Assembly: GCF_950295315.1 (NCBI RefSeq)
Contig: NC_080181.1
Span: forward strand, 1,017,026-1,081,025
Length of the DNA stretch: 64,000 nt
From: Erinaceus europaeus
Lineage: Eukaryota > Chordata > Mammalia > Eulipotyphla > Erinaceidae
Direction: 5' to 3'
Shown: positions 12,917 to 24,981 of the stretch, one piece after another
Numbering within the stretch: position 1 is the stretch's first letter
Layout: each line of letters opens with the position of its first letter
Notes under the pieces: model-generated
What the model saw: the letters and a program-made list of their open reading frames with translations, nothing else
Databases searched by the model: none
What the model was told of the DNA's origin: nothing
Position numbers and translations under genes: made by a program

Positions 12917-13633
12917 CAACAAAATAGAAAGAAAACTCTAGTCACAGCAGACTGGCTCCTAGCCATGTCACAGGATAGTGCTTAGTGCTCGGAGATCTGT
13001 GGAAAAGAGCAGCCCTTTCCTGCAGTGGTGGAGCCATCCTCCTGGGTCCAGCAGAGGGGGGATACCTGAGCCTGAGGTGTTTGTCCCCCCATCAGCACCT
13101 GTCAGGGACAGAGAGCTCTCCTTCATTAGTTGGTTCTTGCTAATAACTTAAACCCCACAAACCCCAGGACTTGGGAAGCTTCACTCTGTAAATCTTATCT
13201 GTCTTTCCTATTTTTTAACAAGGGGAAATACACAACAGATTAAACTGCACTTACATACCCAGCTGGCTTGTTTTTAGGCTCCCAAAGGAACACTTGATTC
13301 CCAATTACACTATTTTCCCTTTTTATCAAATTGCTAGGAAGCAGGAACTCAATTGATTTAAATGATTCCTATCACACACTGCCTTTTAGACAGGTAATTG
13401 GTTTATTATGCTCAGTCGTAACGACACTGTTTTACTTCCTTGAGTGTATTTTCAGTCTTGCTCGTAAAATACGCAGTTTGACTCCATTTATTAACTTTCT
13501 TGTTTTCCATGAACTGATGTTTTCCTGCCTCAGCTCCTTCTCCGGCCTGTTGATAGTCCTCACTTCCATAGAAACATGCCTTTCAAAAAGAACAAACGGC
13601 ACATCCTTTAAGGGTTAGAAAGGATGGCTCTGG
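12917..13633. other. Single-copy non-coding sequence
   Basis: No gene or known repeat. Base composition shifts to AT-rich from about 13.2 kb. Confidence 0.45.
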
Positions 13634-13722
13634 CTGACTTTGTCTCACAAGACTTTAGGCTTCATTTGTCAAATCTCACTTTCCAGGAGGTAACTTGGAG
13701 TCACTCTGTACTTAATTTACTG
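13634..13722 (+). repeat. Unidentified dispersed repeat, copy 1
   Basis: This shares long matching words with 15372-15472 in the same orientation: 'aggcttcattt', 'ggtaac.tggagtcactctgtac' and 'caagactt.aggcttc', separated by small indels. The spacing between copies is about 1.74 kb. I do not recognise the family. It could be an old transposon fragment or a short local duplication. Confidence 0.55.
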
Positions 13723-14810
13723 GCACTTGTGGCTTTCTGTCTAGTAGCTTGTGTTGCTGCAATCTCAAGCATTAAGAAGCCACTTGTTTTCTCTTTTTAA
13801 AAACATTAAGATGTGATTTGATTTTTACTCATTCAGCTCTTGCTCTGTGACCTAGTTAGGAAGATGTCTGGTTGTCCTTTGTGAATAAACTTTAATTTGA
13901 TGTTTAGTTCTCTACTGAGTCTCAGTCTGTCATGAAGCCAGCTAGGTCTACACAAGGCATCAAAATTATTCCTATTAGCTTCCTCCTATTTTATTGGCAA
14001 GTGACCATGTGTGTTGTAACTGAGCAATTGTGTGCTTACATAGACTTTTGAAATTTGCATGAACAATTTTCCTAGAGCTTAAATTTTTGTCTCTAAACAG
14101 CCTTGAGAAAGAGCCTTTCTAAAACACTGTCTTTTGGTGAAAAATAGCCTCCCACATGAATCAAATAGAAGCTCCATCTTTGGGTGCAGGAGCTGCCCGT
14201 ACTGTGGGATCCGGACGGTGTGCTTCTCTTGCTAGGGAATTAGCCAGGGGCTGGGGCTCAAGGCAGAGTGGGCAGCGGCTAGGCACTGCCCCGTACAGGG
14301 TTTAGAGGATACAGATATGCACCAGAGGAAAACTCTGTCCTTGTGCCATGCACCTGCCTTCACCACAGCTTTGTTTATATCTGAAAATCCATCCCTCCTC
14401 ACCATTTGTTCTGGATAGTCAGGACTCGGCCAGCAGTCAGCATGAGGCTAGTGTGTTTGGGTAGCACTTGCAGTGTTATATTTAAAATATCAAGCCAGCC
14501 ATGGCACTGAGTCAGTGCAGTCTTTTGACAGGAATGTATTTCTCTTGGAGGTCACTAAGAAGTTTGAAATACAGTGTTGTGGGAGAAGGGAGCTCATTCC
14601 TTTGGAATACCATAAATCTGTGTTCCTATCTGTGTGTGAGGTGACCATATCATTTGTCATCCCAGCCAGGTGCATGACAGGGTAAGGGGTGGCTCTGGTT
14701 ACCCCACAGAACAGAAACTCATAGGCATTCCATTAAGGGAAAATACTTCCCTCCACCTGAGTGAGCCAGGCTCTCCAAAGAAGCAACTACAGGTGCTAGA
14801 GAGTGATAGT
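13723..14810. other. Single-copy non-coding sequence
   Basis: AT-rich, with no gene or known repeat recognised. Confidence 0.45.
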
Positions 14811-14945
14811 TGACAGGCAGACAGGCAGGCAGACAGACAGGTAGATGACGTGCAGATAAATAGAAAATAGACTGGATAGATGAATAGATGATTGGGTGGA
14901 TGTGGAACTGCATGGATGGATAAGTAGGTAGACAGATGAGAGAAA
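14811..14945. repeat. GACA/GATA-type tetranucleotide-rich tract
   Basis: A purine-skewed stretch built from GACA, GGCA, GATA and GATG words ('gacaggcagacaggcaggca' at the left, 'tagatgaatagatgattggg' further on). It reads as a degenerate tetranucleotide microsatellite. Confidence 0.65.
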
Positions 14946-15371
14946 GATACCTAAGAGTAAAGGAGAAAGATTCTCTTGGAGAAAAACAGAGAGAAAGATC
15001 AGGGCCAATTTATGTATAGAGTGAGGCTCTTCTTTTCTAAGGGGGAGTATGGTTTGGCAGAACACATTGAAAACTTAAAATGTGTCTCCCTCTAGCCAAC
15101 AGTTCTGACTTTAAAAAGGCACTAACAGTGGTTTGAGACCAGCAGTCTAGATATCTCATAATGGGGATTAAATCCCAAAGTGAGACTTCAGTGTTTATAG
15201 CCATAAAAATGAGATGATAGATCTCATTGTCAAAGATAGATCCCACAAATTACTTTAAAGGTATAAATACTGAGTTCAAGTGAACTCATTTGAAAAACAT
15301 ATGCACATACATGAGAGTCTGTGTTTCCATTCATGAAAGTCACCAGTGTGATACTGCCAAGTGGCCTATGT
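14946..15371. other. Single-copy non-coding sequence
   Basis: No gene or repeat recognised. Confidence 0.4.
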
Positions 15372-15472
15372 TTGATTTACTCTAGAGCAAGACTTCAGGC
15401 TTCATTTTTCGGGTTTCACTTCCAGTTGGTAACCTGGAGTCACTCTGTACACCACGCTGTACTTGCTTTACT
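15372..15472 (+). repeat. Unidentified dispersed repeat, copy 2
   Basis: Partner of 13634-13722. It carries a 14-bp insertion ('accacgctgtac' region) relative to copy 1 and several substitutions between shared blocks. Beyond about 15472 similarity ends. Confidence 0.55.
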
Positions 15473-16556
15473 GTGTTTGGCTCAAAGAAGGGCTGGGCTG
15501 CATGTTGGAGATGTTCCACATGGCTCCTCACCGTGCCCTGTGCCCAGGAGGTGGAGCCAGACATGAGCTGTGAGAAGCATATTCTTTCCTTCCCTGGGAG
15601 CAAGTGGTGGGCCAGGGAGGAAGGAAGGCAGGCAGGTTGTGAGGGACCAGCTCCCCACCTCTCAGATCTGTCCTGGCAGCAGGACCAAGAAGCCTGTCCA
15701 AGCTCTGGGATGTCACCTAGTGACTGGAGGCCCTTCCAGAGGGTGTGTTCATGGCCGGAGAGGAGGCTCCTGGGCAGTGGTGGGATGGCAGTAGGGCACC
15801 TGCCTGTGCAGAGTGAAAAGAGTAAATACTGGGGGGAGGGAGCACCTCTAGAAAAGTGAAGGCACAGCAGATCCCTGAGTTGTCTTGAGGTGATGGAAAG
15901 GACAGTCTCAATACAGAGGGAAGCTGACATTTTACCCAGGGACAATGGTCATGCACGTCCACAACCCAACTGCCCAGGTCAAGTTCCCCGAGGTCTGGGG
16001 GCAGCCCGTCAGTATCCTGGCTCTGCAGCTCACCTCAGGCTGTCCCTGGGGTCCCCTTGTTGGCTGTGCTGGGTCTAGTTGCCTGGGAGCAGGGCTGTTC
16101 TGCCCACTCCCTTCCCAGGGCTGAGGTGTGTTTTAGGAACTCAGAGCTGGCTCTTTCCCCTCACTCCTTGCTCTGGATAAAGTTCATTAGTGTAGTGCAC
16201 ATCAAACAGAGAAGTGATCACATTTCGCAGTGAAATAAAGAGCTGATTTAAATTACTTTAGAATTAAATTTTCACCAAGTGAGTGTGCTGGGTCTAATGA
16301 GTGTGCTCTCCTTCCTTGAACCCCTCTGTCTCTTCCCCACCCTGCCCCTCACCGTGGACCCCAGAACTCTATCTGTGTAGTCTTGACTTAGTTTTAATGT
16401 GGTATTTGGGTAAGAAGAACTTTGTCGTTTTGGCTGACAGAAGTCTGTGTTGATCATGGGTCTGAAAGATAAATACAAATAGTGACTTCTGAAGTGGCTC
16501 ACTCTTGCAGTTCATAGTAATGATCAGTAAATTGTATCTGGAAGAGAATGCATACA
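15473..16556. other. Single-copy non-coding sequence
   Basis: GC-rich to about 16.1 kb, AT-rich after. Overlapping open frames on both strands at 15382-15945 have no recognisable domain. Confidence 0.45.
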
Positions 16557-16749
16557 TCTTTTTATTTATTTGGTTGATAGAGACAGAGAAATTAAGAGGG
16601 GAGGGAGGAGATTGAAAGGAAGAGACAGACATCTGCAGCCCTGCTTCACTGCTCACTAAGCTTCTCCCTGCAAGTGGGAGCAGGGACTAGACCCAGGTCT
16701 CTGGGCATTATAACATATGTGCTCACCCAGGTGCTCTCCCACCAGCCAC
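16557..16749 (-). mobile_element. SINE (long tRNA-derived family, 'SINE-A')
   Basis: Read left to right: A/T-rich tail ('tttatttatttggttg'), purine tract ('gagacagagaaattaagagg'), 'catctgcagccctgcttcac', 'aagcttctccctgcaagtgg', then the tRNA-like head at the right ('acatatgtgctcacccaggt'). This is a standard minus-strand SINE-A without the extra 3' module. Confidence 0.8.
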
Positions 16750-18993
16750 AGAAAGACATACTTCCTGAGCATGTGGCACTGACTTTGGTATCAGGAGTGG
16801 GGCCTTTCAGTGGACTCCAGCCGCTGCAATCCTGTGTGCTCCTGAGAAGCTAGAACCTTCTGTCCATGCTGTTGTTTCACTGCTAAACATGCCATCTCCT
16901 ACCAACCAGGAAGCCTGTCTGATGGCCTGGACCAGGCTCTGTCTCTGGTGTGTTGACCTGGGTTACCATCTGAATGCAGATCATTAGCCCCGAGTAGTCT
17001 AGGTTTGGCCAGCACACAGATGCACATTCCTCAGATGCATTTTACCCAGACCCTCGTCGTCAATTTCCTGGCCATGAGTGCCCCTTGAGTGAGTTCCAGG
17101 GAAAGCCCTCAGAGGTGTCCCTTCTCATTTGTCTGCCCAGCTTCTGCAGGCTTACTCATGACCCAGGGCTATTCTAGAAGGGAGTGGCTTTGAAATCGGC
17201 ACATCTCTTTGCTGAGATGTTCTCTATAGAGGCCTGGAGGCCCTGAAATCTTTTCAGCCGCAAAACCTGGGAAACGCATTCGAGCACCTGTTATGCCTAC
17301 ACTGCCACCAAAAATACAGTGGATGTGTGTGTTCTCTACCTGGAGGAAATGCTTAGATTCCTTGGCAAGTAACCTAATCATTTTTCCAAAGCAGTAGTCA
17401 GTGGTCAGGCAGACTGCATAGCTGCCTGCAGGCCTGATGGCACGAGAGACAGACATGCTCACTCTTCCCAGGTGATAGGTGATGGCTGATGGATGATGTA
17501 TGCCAGATCTGTCTGCTGTTCCTCCTTGGGACACTGGACTTTGAAGCAGGTGTGTCCTCCACAATGGGGCTGCCCAGGTCACAACCTTCTGCAGCACAGA
17601 CACACCCGGCCTACCAGGCTCCTTCCCAGACCCCAGGCTCCTTTGTCCTTGCTCCCATTTGGCTGAGATACTTGAGCTCTCTTTGACCTCACCGAGCCCC
17701 AGCTTCTAAAATAGGCATCAAACAAACCCCCCTTCTTCTCTGTTTCTAAGGTTTCTAATAACCGTGTGCGATATGTGAGCCCTTTGAAAGTGCTCAAGGA
17801 TTTGCAAACACAAGTAAGGGGTGTCTGTGTTCCACCAAAACTGGATTCCTCCTAGATGCCTGTATCACTGTTTTGTAGTTACAAACATAGTCATTTCAAA
17901 GGTCTAGTGAGGACTATTTTCATGTTTTACACATTTATACTAGTTTGTGTTTTTAGACTCAGAGATGCAGTTCTGAAATCTAAATCAGTGGGAGCAACTC
18001 AAGTCACCAAGCCAGTCTTTAGAAAGAGCAGAGACTTCCCAGATTACAGTTTCTAAAAATATGCTTTCCCAATTTGGCAGAGCTGTTGGGCGCAGGGCAG
18101 GCATGTCAGTGCCCAGCACAGGCTGCACCCGGTGTCCCATGCTTGCAGAGCTTCTGAGAAAATCTTTAGTGTGGCTTTTCTTCTAACAATTTAACACAGC
18201 ATGCATTTCTTTATTCGGTTTCCTTTTTTATATAGAAATGTTCAGGTTCTCCTGGATTCTTTTGAACTGTTGCCAGCATGTGATTTAAGCCCTTGACTTG
18301 GCCCAGAGAACAGAAGCTTGAAAGGCAAAGATGAATAGCTCTGTGCTCTCTCACACATGAGGATTGTCCGGTTAATATTTCAAGTCGCCAAGGCCAGTCT
18401 AGCGGGAAGCATGTGTTTTATTTTTGTTCTGAAACATTACATTTTGAGACATTTCCTGAAGGGCTTTTGCAAGGAACCAATCCATTCTCTGTGAGCCATT
18501 TCTCAATGAGCTCTTCACTTTTAATCACTTGTTCCCAAGTGCCATGCTAGTGGTGGTGCAGAGAAAAGGGACCAGACCTAGGAGAGGAAGGGGGAGGGGA
18601 AGGGGAGGGGAGAGGGAGAGGGGGAGGAGATCACTAGCTACCCTTGACATGCTTGTGCTTCAGTGTGTTGACTTCTTTGTATTGAATTCAGTATTTAAAA
18701 GCACTCTCTTATGATAGTTGGCTCTCAAGTGGGAAAATAGTCTATTGAGATCATATCTATCATATCCTGTTTTATATCTATTTTGAGCCCAAAAAGCACA
18801 GAACTTGGACTTCTGACTCAACGTGACATCTTTCTACCAAAAAGCTGGTGCAACATTGGCATTTCCAGCCCTGTGGGGTGGGTGGAGGATCCTGTGTCCA
18901 GGGCTGAGCTATTGTCCTGCACAGTGAGTGCTGTACTGAGTTTTTATAGATGAATTCCATAAAAGCAGGCAGAAGATTGACATGATATGATCA
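16750..18993. other. Single-copy non-coding sequence with one G-rich tract
   Basis: No gene or transposon recognised. The purine tract at 18581-18630 is listed separately. The AT-rich part near 18.2-18.5 kb has no repeat signature and could be checked for conservation. Confidence 0.45.
18581..18630 (+). repeat. Polypurine GGGGA/GGGA tract with G-quadruplex pattern
   Basis: Fifty uninterrupted purines include four G runs of at least four bases separated by one- or two-base loops (core 'gggggaggggaaggggaggg'). This fits the usual intramolecular G-quadruplex pattern and also a mirror-type polypurine tract. No function is implied by the sequence alone. Confidence 0.7.
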
Positions 18994-19175
18994 GTCTGGG
19001 GGATGGCTCACCCAGGATAGCACAGGTCTTGTCACACAGGAGACCTGAGTCCTCACCCTGACACCACGAGAGACCCAAGGATGGTGGAATGGTGCTATGG
19101 TGATTTCCCTCTCATTCTGTCTCTCCTCATCTCTCTCCCCCACACTCTTTCTCCCTGTTTCTCTCCAAACTAAAG
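18994..19175 (+). mobile_element. SINE ('SINE-C' type)
   Basis: The head 'tgggggatggctcacccagg', 'cacaggagacctgagtcctc' (B-box region), 'gacaccacgagagaccca' and a long CT-rich end (19105-19165) match the order of the copy at 10011. It is degenerate, with no clear TSD. Confidence 0.65.
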
Positions 19176-19485
19176 AATGCTAATATTGGCTTGAGAAGAC
19201 AGATCAGCAGTGCTATTTCACTGTGTGAATCCATTCACTGGTGCCACATTTAAATACATGTATTCTTATTTTCTTAGAAGCACTTTGCTTTTAAAGAATG
19301 ACTCAGCTTTACAGCAGGCAGGTAAGACTGAGCAAGTCCATCTACTGTGAATGCACATGCCTCCCATTCTCAAATCAGCAGCAATGTAACAGGAATGTCA
19401 AGACGCCCCCCCCCCCCCCGTGGTTTCTGTCCTAGGAGGACAGCTCTGACCTCGAGTGGCTGCACTCCCCCCATTGTCCCTTCTG
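19176..19485. other. Single-copy sequence with a poly(C) run
   Basis: A further possible SINE-head remnant lies at about 19190-19250 ('ttgagaagacagatcagcag'), too worn to call. A run of 14 C is at 19406-19419. Confidence 0.4.
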
Positions 19486-19672
19486 GGGGGAGATGTGCCC
19501 CACCCTGAAAAGTATGTGCTGAGTCCTACACTGCGGTGTCTCAGAGTGAGGCATTCTGGGGACATTAGGTCTTTGAAGAGGTGATTCACTTAAACTGAGG
19601 ACATTAGGGTGCAGGAACCCCAGTGCATTGTGACTGAGGATGTTATGCAAAGGGAAATTCAGGTCCAGAGGC
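19486..19672 (+). mobile_element. Old LTR-like fragment, possibly MaLR (MLT1-like)
   Basis: Successive blocks 'agtatgtgctgagtcctac', 'tctcagagtgaggcattctg', 'taggtctttgaagaggtgat', 'taaactgaggacattagggt' and 'gcaaagggaaattcaggtcc' follow the order I remember for ancient mammalian MaLR-type LTR repeats. The family assignment rests on recall and could be wrong. Confidence 0.45.
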
Positions 19673-19917
19673 AGATACTCTTTACATTGACAAGTGTTCC
19701 CAGCCGGCTTCTTTCAGGGAGGGAAAATCAGTCTCCCTTCTGCTATTGTTCACTGCTCAGAGAACTCACAGATCCACAGTGGCCCCACCTCATCCCTAGA
19801 ACCTGAGAGTCTATGCAAAAACATTGACCCATGGAAATTCTGATCCAAGAGGCTCTGAGACAGGAGGCAGGCATTTACATGCAAATCATGTAAATCTCAT
19901 ATCCAGTATGGTAGTAT

Positions 19918-20100
19918 GACTGTATGTGTGTACATGTGTGAGTGACGTGTGCATGGATCTGTCTCTATTTGTATGAGTATATGTGTTCCTTTTTGTATGA
20001 AAGTGTATATTAGTGAGTGAGTTTATGTGTGTGACTGTGTGTATATGTATGTGCATGTCAGTGTGTATGTGTGTGTCTGTGTCTCTGTGTGAGTGTGGTG
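19918..20100. repeat. TG-rich degenerate dinucleotide tract
   Basis: Interrupted TG, TATG and GTGA words over about 180 bp. This resembles the tract at 3157 and is probably an old broken (TG)n microsatellite. Confidence 0.7.
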
Positions 20101-20499
20101 GAGACTGGGAGTTTGGATGATTTCTGAATGTCACCCTCATCAGAAATTCTCTGCAAGATATTTCTGATGGTGCTAGAGAAGGAGAAGGCATAAGTCTAGT
20201 GCCCAGAGTAAGTTAGACATGGAATTTGGAATTGTATCTTCTTTAGGGGAATCATATATCCCCTGCCCCCCGAATCTATGAAAGCCCCAGGCCCAGTTCC
20301 AATGTAGGTGGTCACTGCAGGCCCTGAAGCTCCTCTACCTGCATGACCAACTGAACCAGTATCCTGGATATTTGTAGGGTGCATCCCTTATAATAGTGCT
20401 TAGAAAGATGGTGATTCTGGGAAACTAGTCTTCCAGTATGATCCACTGTAGCTGTAATATCAATTAACCTGTAGCCTGGACTTCCAGATATGGGCCACC
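20101..20499. other. Single-copy non-coding sequence
   Basis: No gene or known repeat recognised. Confidence 0.4.
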
Positions 20500-20707
20500 T
20501 GAGAAATATATATATTTATATATGGATAGACATACAGAGAAATTAAGAGGAGAGAAGGAGATAAAGAGGGAAAAAGACTGAGACACACCTGCAGCCCTTC
20601 CTCACCACTTGTGAAGCTTCCCCCTTGCAGGTGGGGACCAAGGACTTGAACCTAGGACCTTGCACACTGTAATATGTGCCCTTAACCAGGTGCACCACCA
20701 CCTGGCC
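20500..20707 (-). mobile_element. SINE ('SINE-A'), minus strand
   Basis: An A/T tail at left ('atatatatttatatatgg'), purine tract, 'cacctgcagcccttcctcac', 'gaagcttcccccttgcaggt', 'acttgaacctaggaccttgc' and the head at right ending 'ccaccacctggcccc'. Well preserved. It faces the plus-strand SINE starting at 20746. Confidence 0.85.
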
Positions 20708-20745
20708 CCACAGAAATCTAGACATTTAAAAATGAATCCCTCGGG

Positions 20746-20959
20746 AGCCAGGTGGTGGTCCACTTGGTGGAGTGCACGAGTTACCATGCCAGAGTGCCCA
20801 GTATCAGCCCTTGGTTCCCCTGTGGGAGCTCCTGCAGTAGGGAGGCTTCACAAGTGGTGGAGCTGTGCTGCAGGTCTCTCTCTCTGTCTCTATTCTATAA
20901 TCTCTCTCCTCAGCCTCTCACTCTATAGCAAAAAGAAAGAAAACTATAAAAGTAAAACG
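20746..20959 (+). mobile_element. SINE ('SINE-A'), plus strand
   Basis: The head 'gccaggtggtggtccacttg' is followed by 'gagctcctgcagtagggagg', 'gtggtggagctgtgctgcag', a CT-rich tract and an A-rich end. The flanks 'gaatccctcggg' (20734-20745) and 'gaatcactcaggg' (20960-20972) look like a diverged TSD of about 12 bp. Confidence 0.8.
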
Positions 20960-21075
20960 GAATCACTCAGGGGTGGGCGTCAAGTGGGCATTTGGGAGAG
21001 ATGGTAGGGTCAGTGCAGAGACACCTGTGATGGAAGACAGCTGTCCTATACATCACTGTTTCTTTAACAAAACAG

Positions 21076-21305
21076 TAAATAACCACATGTGGAATCTAGA
21101 AAACTGATACACAGGAACTTGCAAAAGAAATAGAGAAAGAGAGAGACCGAGAGACGGAGAGAATATCAAACTTTCTAAGACTTTGTGAGAACTGTGGTGA
21201 TTATTTTTGGGAGGGTGGGACATAGGACTTTGGTGGTGAGTGCAATACGGAATTACTTCCTGTAATCTCACAATCTTGTAACTCACTATTACTCACAAAT
21301 AAAAA
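21076..21305 (+). mobile_element. L1 3' end fragment, plus strand
   Basis: The stretch 'cacatgtggaatctagaa', 'ggaacttgcaaaagaaatag', 'ctttgtgagaactgtggtga' and 'gggagggtgggacataggac' matches, in order, the L1 3' end at 54900-55170 in this window. It lies downstream of ORF2 and has an A-rich end ('acaaataaaaatgg'). It is 5'-truncated and contains no coding part. Confidence 0.65.
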
Positions 21306-24300
21306 TGGTCTGAAAAAGCAGACCACAATCTGTATTTCTGCTGTCCTGGTCCTTGGAACTTAGCCTGGAGCAGTATCCGAGAAACTGCAGAAGAGCTTTA
21401 CTTGAAGATTCTGCAGACTTTTTGTCCTATATTTGCTCTTTCCTGGACTCATGGCCGAAACTTTAGTGGAGAACAGGAAGGTCCTGATGGTTTGCATGGT
21501 GGCTTTGTGAATACTTGCCTGTCTGGAGGAGCTGCAGCTTTGAGGGAACCTGGTGGGAAATGCCCCTCCACCTTTACACAGTGTGTCTGAGAGGTGCCTT
21601 CTCTGTGTGGCTGGGCCAACAGCCACCCCTCAAGGAGATGTCCTAAACAGCGCCTCCTATGCTGCACAACTCAAGGCTGTTGAGTGCTGCACCATGGAGA
21701 GGCTGGGGCCAGCCTTCCCTGTCATCCTGGTCCCCATGCCCTAGAGCCAGTCTTAGTCTTTCGATGTCAAACTGGCACCTCTGGATATTTTTGTGACCTT
21801 GTAAATGAAAATCACTCCATTTCCCCAGGCACTACAAGATCAGTATTCATATTTAAGAATGGCCAGGGTTTATGGAAGATATTAAAGGCAGGAGAAACAC
21901 ACCTTCTGAATGGGGAGAAATAACTTAGTGAGTGGGGCAGGGTTGAGACCCCCTTATCATGTGCCCAGATATTCGACCAGGATTTTCCCCTTCATTCATG
22001 GGGAGCAAAGGGAAGGGAGTAATTGACAAGCAAGATAATGGCCAGGGATGGGAACTGAAGAGTTCCTGTGTAGAGGATAGGTAGATACACACTAAATGAA
22101 CGTGTTTTTTTTTTTATAGCAAGACAAATTGTAGACCACAGTAATTGTGATGTGTTTGCTCTGTCTTCCTCAGCTGTGGCAGTGCCTAGTGTGAGCTGAT
22201 GCAATGTAAAACTCTCAGTGCATTTTTTCTAAATGCTTTCATTTTCTCCAAATATACACAGATAGATTGGTGCAGAGACATACAAGAGTAGCCAATTCTC
22301 AGGACTTACCTAGATTCATTTCCCAAAGCTTTTTCTGAAAAAGCAGTTAGAGTCACAAGTTACTCAAGAATCATGAAGCACAAGAATGATCAGGGCCTGA
22401 GAAACACAGCTCTTTGAGAGTGCAGTTCCCTGTAAACACAGAGCAGTGATGCTAAGGAGTCCTGGCCTGGAGTCTTGAGATTTCTTGACTGACAGTCAGT
22501 GTGCTAAAGATGATTCTAATTGCTGACCTTTCTTGCAGCACCTCCTTGCTCCTATACATCTGCTAGCTATCTAGCTGAGATGAAGCGTCAGGTATGGGCC
22601 CATCTAAGGCAGAGCCAGGGCACAACTGCCCTTGCTATTTGTATCTGCTCTACCTGATACACAAATGCAACTTAAAGTGTTAGGGTAAGAAGGACACACT
22701 GGGTGGAAACCATCTTCTTTGGGTGAAACTGGTATCTGAGACCATAGATTGAAGGTGTATGATGGTGGCTGCATCCATGACCTCTGAGATGTCCCTGCCT
22801 TACAGAACAGATTCCTCCAGGAGTTGGCCACACTCTGATTGCCTCAGGGTGGGGCTGCAGAGGAGCCAGAGCAGAGGGAGAACACCCTTCAGGACCCTTC
22901 ACCACCCCCCATGGTGCTGAGCATGTGGGGACATCCCTATTGTGAGAACAGGGGATGGACCTTGGTGCTGGGAGATCGCCCTCTGAGTACATTCCTGTAG
23001 CCAGCGTCTGGAAAATCTCAGCAGATGACTTTGCTCCCGGGAACAGCAGCTCTGACATGCTCCCGCAGCAGCCACCCCATTAATCTCACTCTACCAGGAC
23101 ACCTGTTCTCCACAGCGCCGCTGATACCACAGCCATTATGTTGTTAATTCATGAGCTGGTATTTCCCAGGCTGAGGCATGGCTTCTAGTAGTTGCTGACC
23201 TGGGAGATCAGAGCAGGGAAACGAGGAAAACATGGCAGACTCCTGTGGCTGTGTGGCATGGCTTTGGGTGGAAATAATGCCATCTGGTGAGGGTGATGCT
23301 TTCACTGACTCAGTGGAAGCTCCATTAACGGAAAGGTGGCATGGAACCTCCAAGTGAGATTTAGGTGGGCCAGAGTCCTAACTGTACTCCTTGCATTGCC
23401 GGACTCTGCACACAGCCTGTTAAGCCCCACCACGGCTGCGGCCTGGAGGTGCTCTCCTGAGGCTGCGTGCTTCACACACCAGAGCAAGCATCTCTGTGCT
23501 GACACATGCCGCGCCTCCATGCCTGCAGCCACAAAGAAAGGGATGCCTTATGAACTGCTTTTACTTGTCTGCCTGGCAAAAGCCGTGTTTCTGAACTTAT
23601 GCCACAGAGGCCACCCCATGGAAACCCCACCAAAGAAGATCCGTGAGTGGGAGAACAGGGCTGTGGTATCTTCACTTCTCTTTCTCACCTATCCCTGTCT
23701 GAATTTTTTAGAAAGTGGGATGGGGGAGTATGCAGGAATGGGAGAGTTACACAGGCACAAGGCTCCAGTACCAAGTAAATAATTGAGTGGTTGTGTTTAT
23801 CTTAAGACAGTCAGGTCACTGGGCCTGAAGGAAGTCAGGTTCCACCTGTCCATCCCTGGATATGGGCTGAAAAGAAGACTCACTCTTGCTCAAAACCCCC
23901 TGCTTGTGTGGAGAAGGAAGCTCTCCTTCCCCTCCCCTCATGCCAGGCCCATGCCGGGGGTTTCATTCTGTTCCTGAGCAGTAACCCTATTCTGCTGGCT
24001 TTGGGGGGAATATTTCAGCTAATAGCATCTCAAGGGTTTCACCCAGAGACCTGCAGCAGAGGCAGGCCAGGAAGGGCTAGCTGGTGAGTAGCATGTGAGG
24101 GAGGCCCTTCCTCCTTATCTGGAAGCCGTACTGCCAGGGTAGCATCCCCTGTCCCCAGAAGCCAGTGCTAGCCTGCTCTGCCAGCTGTTTGCTGAAGAGT
24201 GAGGTTCCCATGTTGTCTCTCACTTTCTGTGAAATTCCAGCCTAGTGCCTTTCCCTGCCCCCTTGCTCTACGTCCCTCCCCCAGCAGTGACCTTTCCTCC

Positions 24301-24688
24301 CCCGTGTCCCTTCTGTGGGTTCCCAGTTGGCAGGGCCTGGGATACTGTTTCTGAGACATGGGCTTCCCCTTGCTGCTCCCAGATGTTGCCTTGTGAGGCC
24401 CTCTGGGTGGGCCTGTGGGCATGTTTGCAGGTGAGGGCCAGGCTTTGTCCCTTCAGACATACTCACTACACCCCAACATGTGCACAGCACACCACCACCA
24501 CCTTGCAGACCCTGGGGTGTGTGTGGATATGTGTAGACCAGACAGGGATCCTGGGGCATGGGGCTTCCCAGTGAGGAAAGGACCCTCACCCACCTCTGCT
24601 TCATGGCCTACTGCCCACAGCTGTGTCCCCAGTGCTGGGGACCAGTGACAGTGGAGGTCCTGCCCACCCCTCCTCTTCATTAGCACTC
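21306..24688. other. Single-copy non-coding sequence
   Basis: No gene, RNA gene or transposon recognised over 3.4 kb. A run of 11-12 T lies near 22107. Frames up to 148 codons (23336-23782) have no family signature. Confidence 0.45.
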
Positions 24689-24981
24689 TTTTTATTTATT
24701 TAGTATTGCTGCCAGGGTTATCACAGGGGCTCGGTGCTGGCTCTATGAATTCACTGCTCCCAGCAGCCATTTTTCCTTTTTGTTTTTTTCTTCTGTTTTA
24801 TCAGATAGGACAGAGAGAAATTGAGAAAGGAAGGGGAGAGGGGAAGACATAGAGACACCTGCAGATTTGCTTCATCTCTTGTGAAGCATTTGTCTGCAGG
24901 TGGGGAGTGGGGGCTTGAACCCCAGTCCTTGCGCATGCATGGTAATGTGAGCTCTCAACCAGGTGCACCGTCACCCAGCCC
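24689..24981 (-). mobile_element. SINE-A long form, minus strand
   Basis: From the left: the extra 3' module ('attgctgccagggttatcac', 'ctatgaattcactgctccca', 'gcagccatttttcctttttg'), then the purine tract, 'acacctgcagatttgcttca', 'tgcaggtggggagtgggggc' and the head ending 'gtgcaccgtcacccagccct'. It is longer than the copy at 16557 because of the extra module. Confidence 0.85.

Noticed and set aside
14500..14660. Possible old transposon near 'aacaggaatgtatttctctt'
   Set aside because: A weak resemblance to a mammalian repeat could not be extended beyond about 25 bases.
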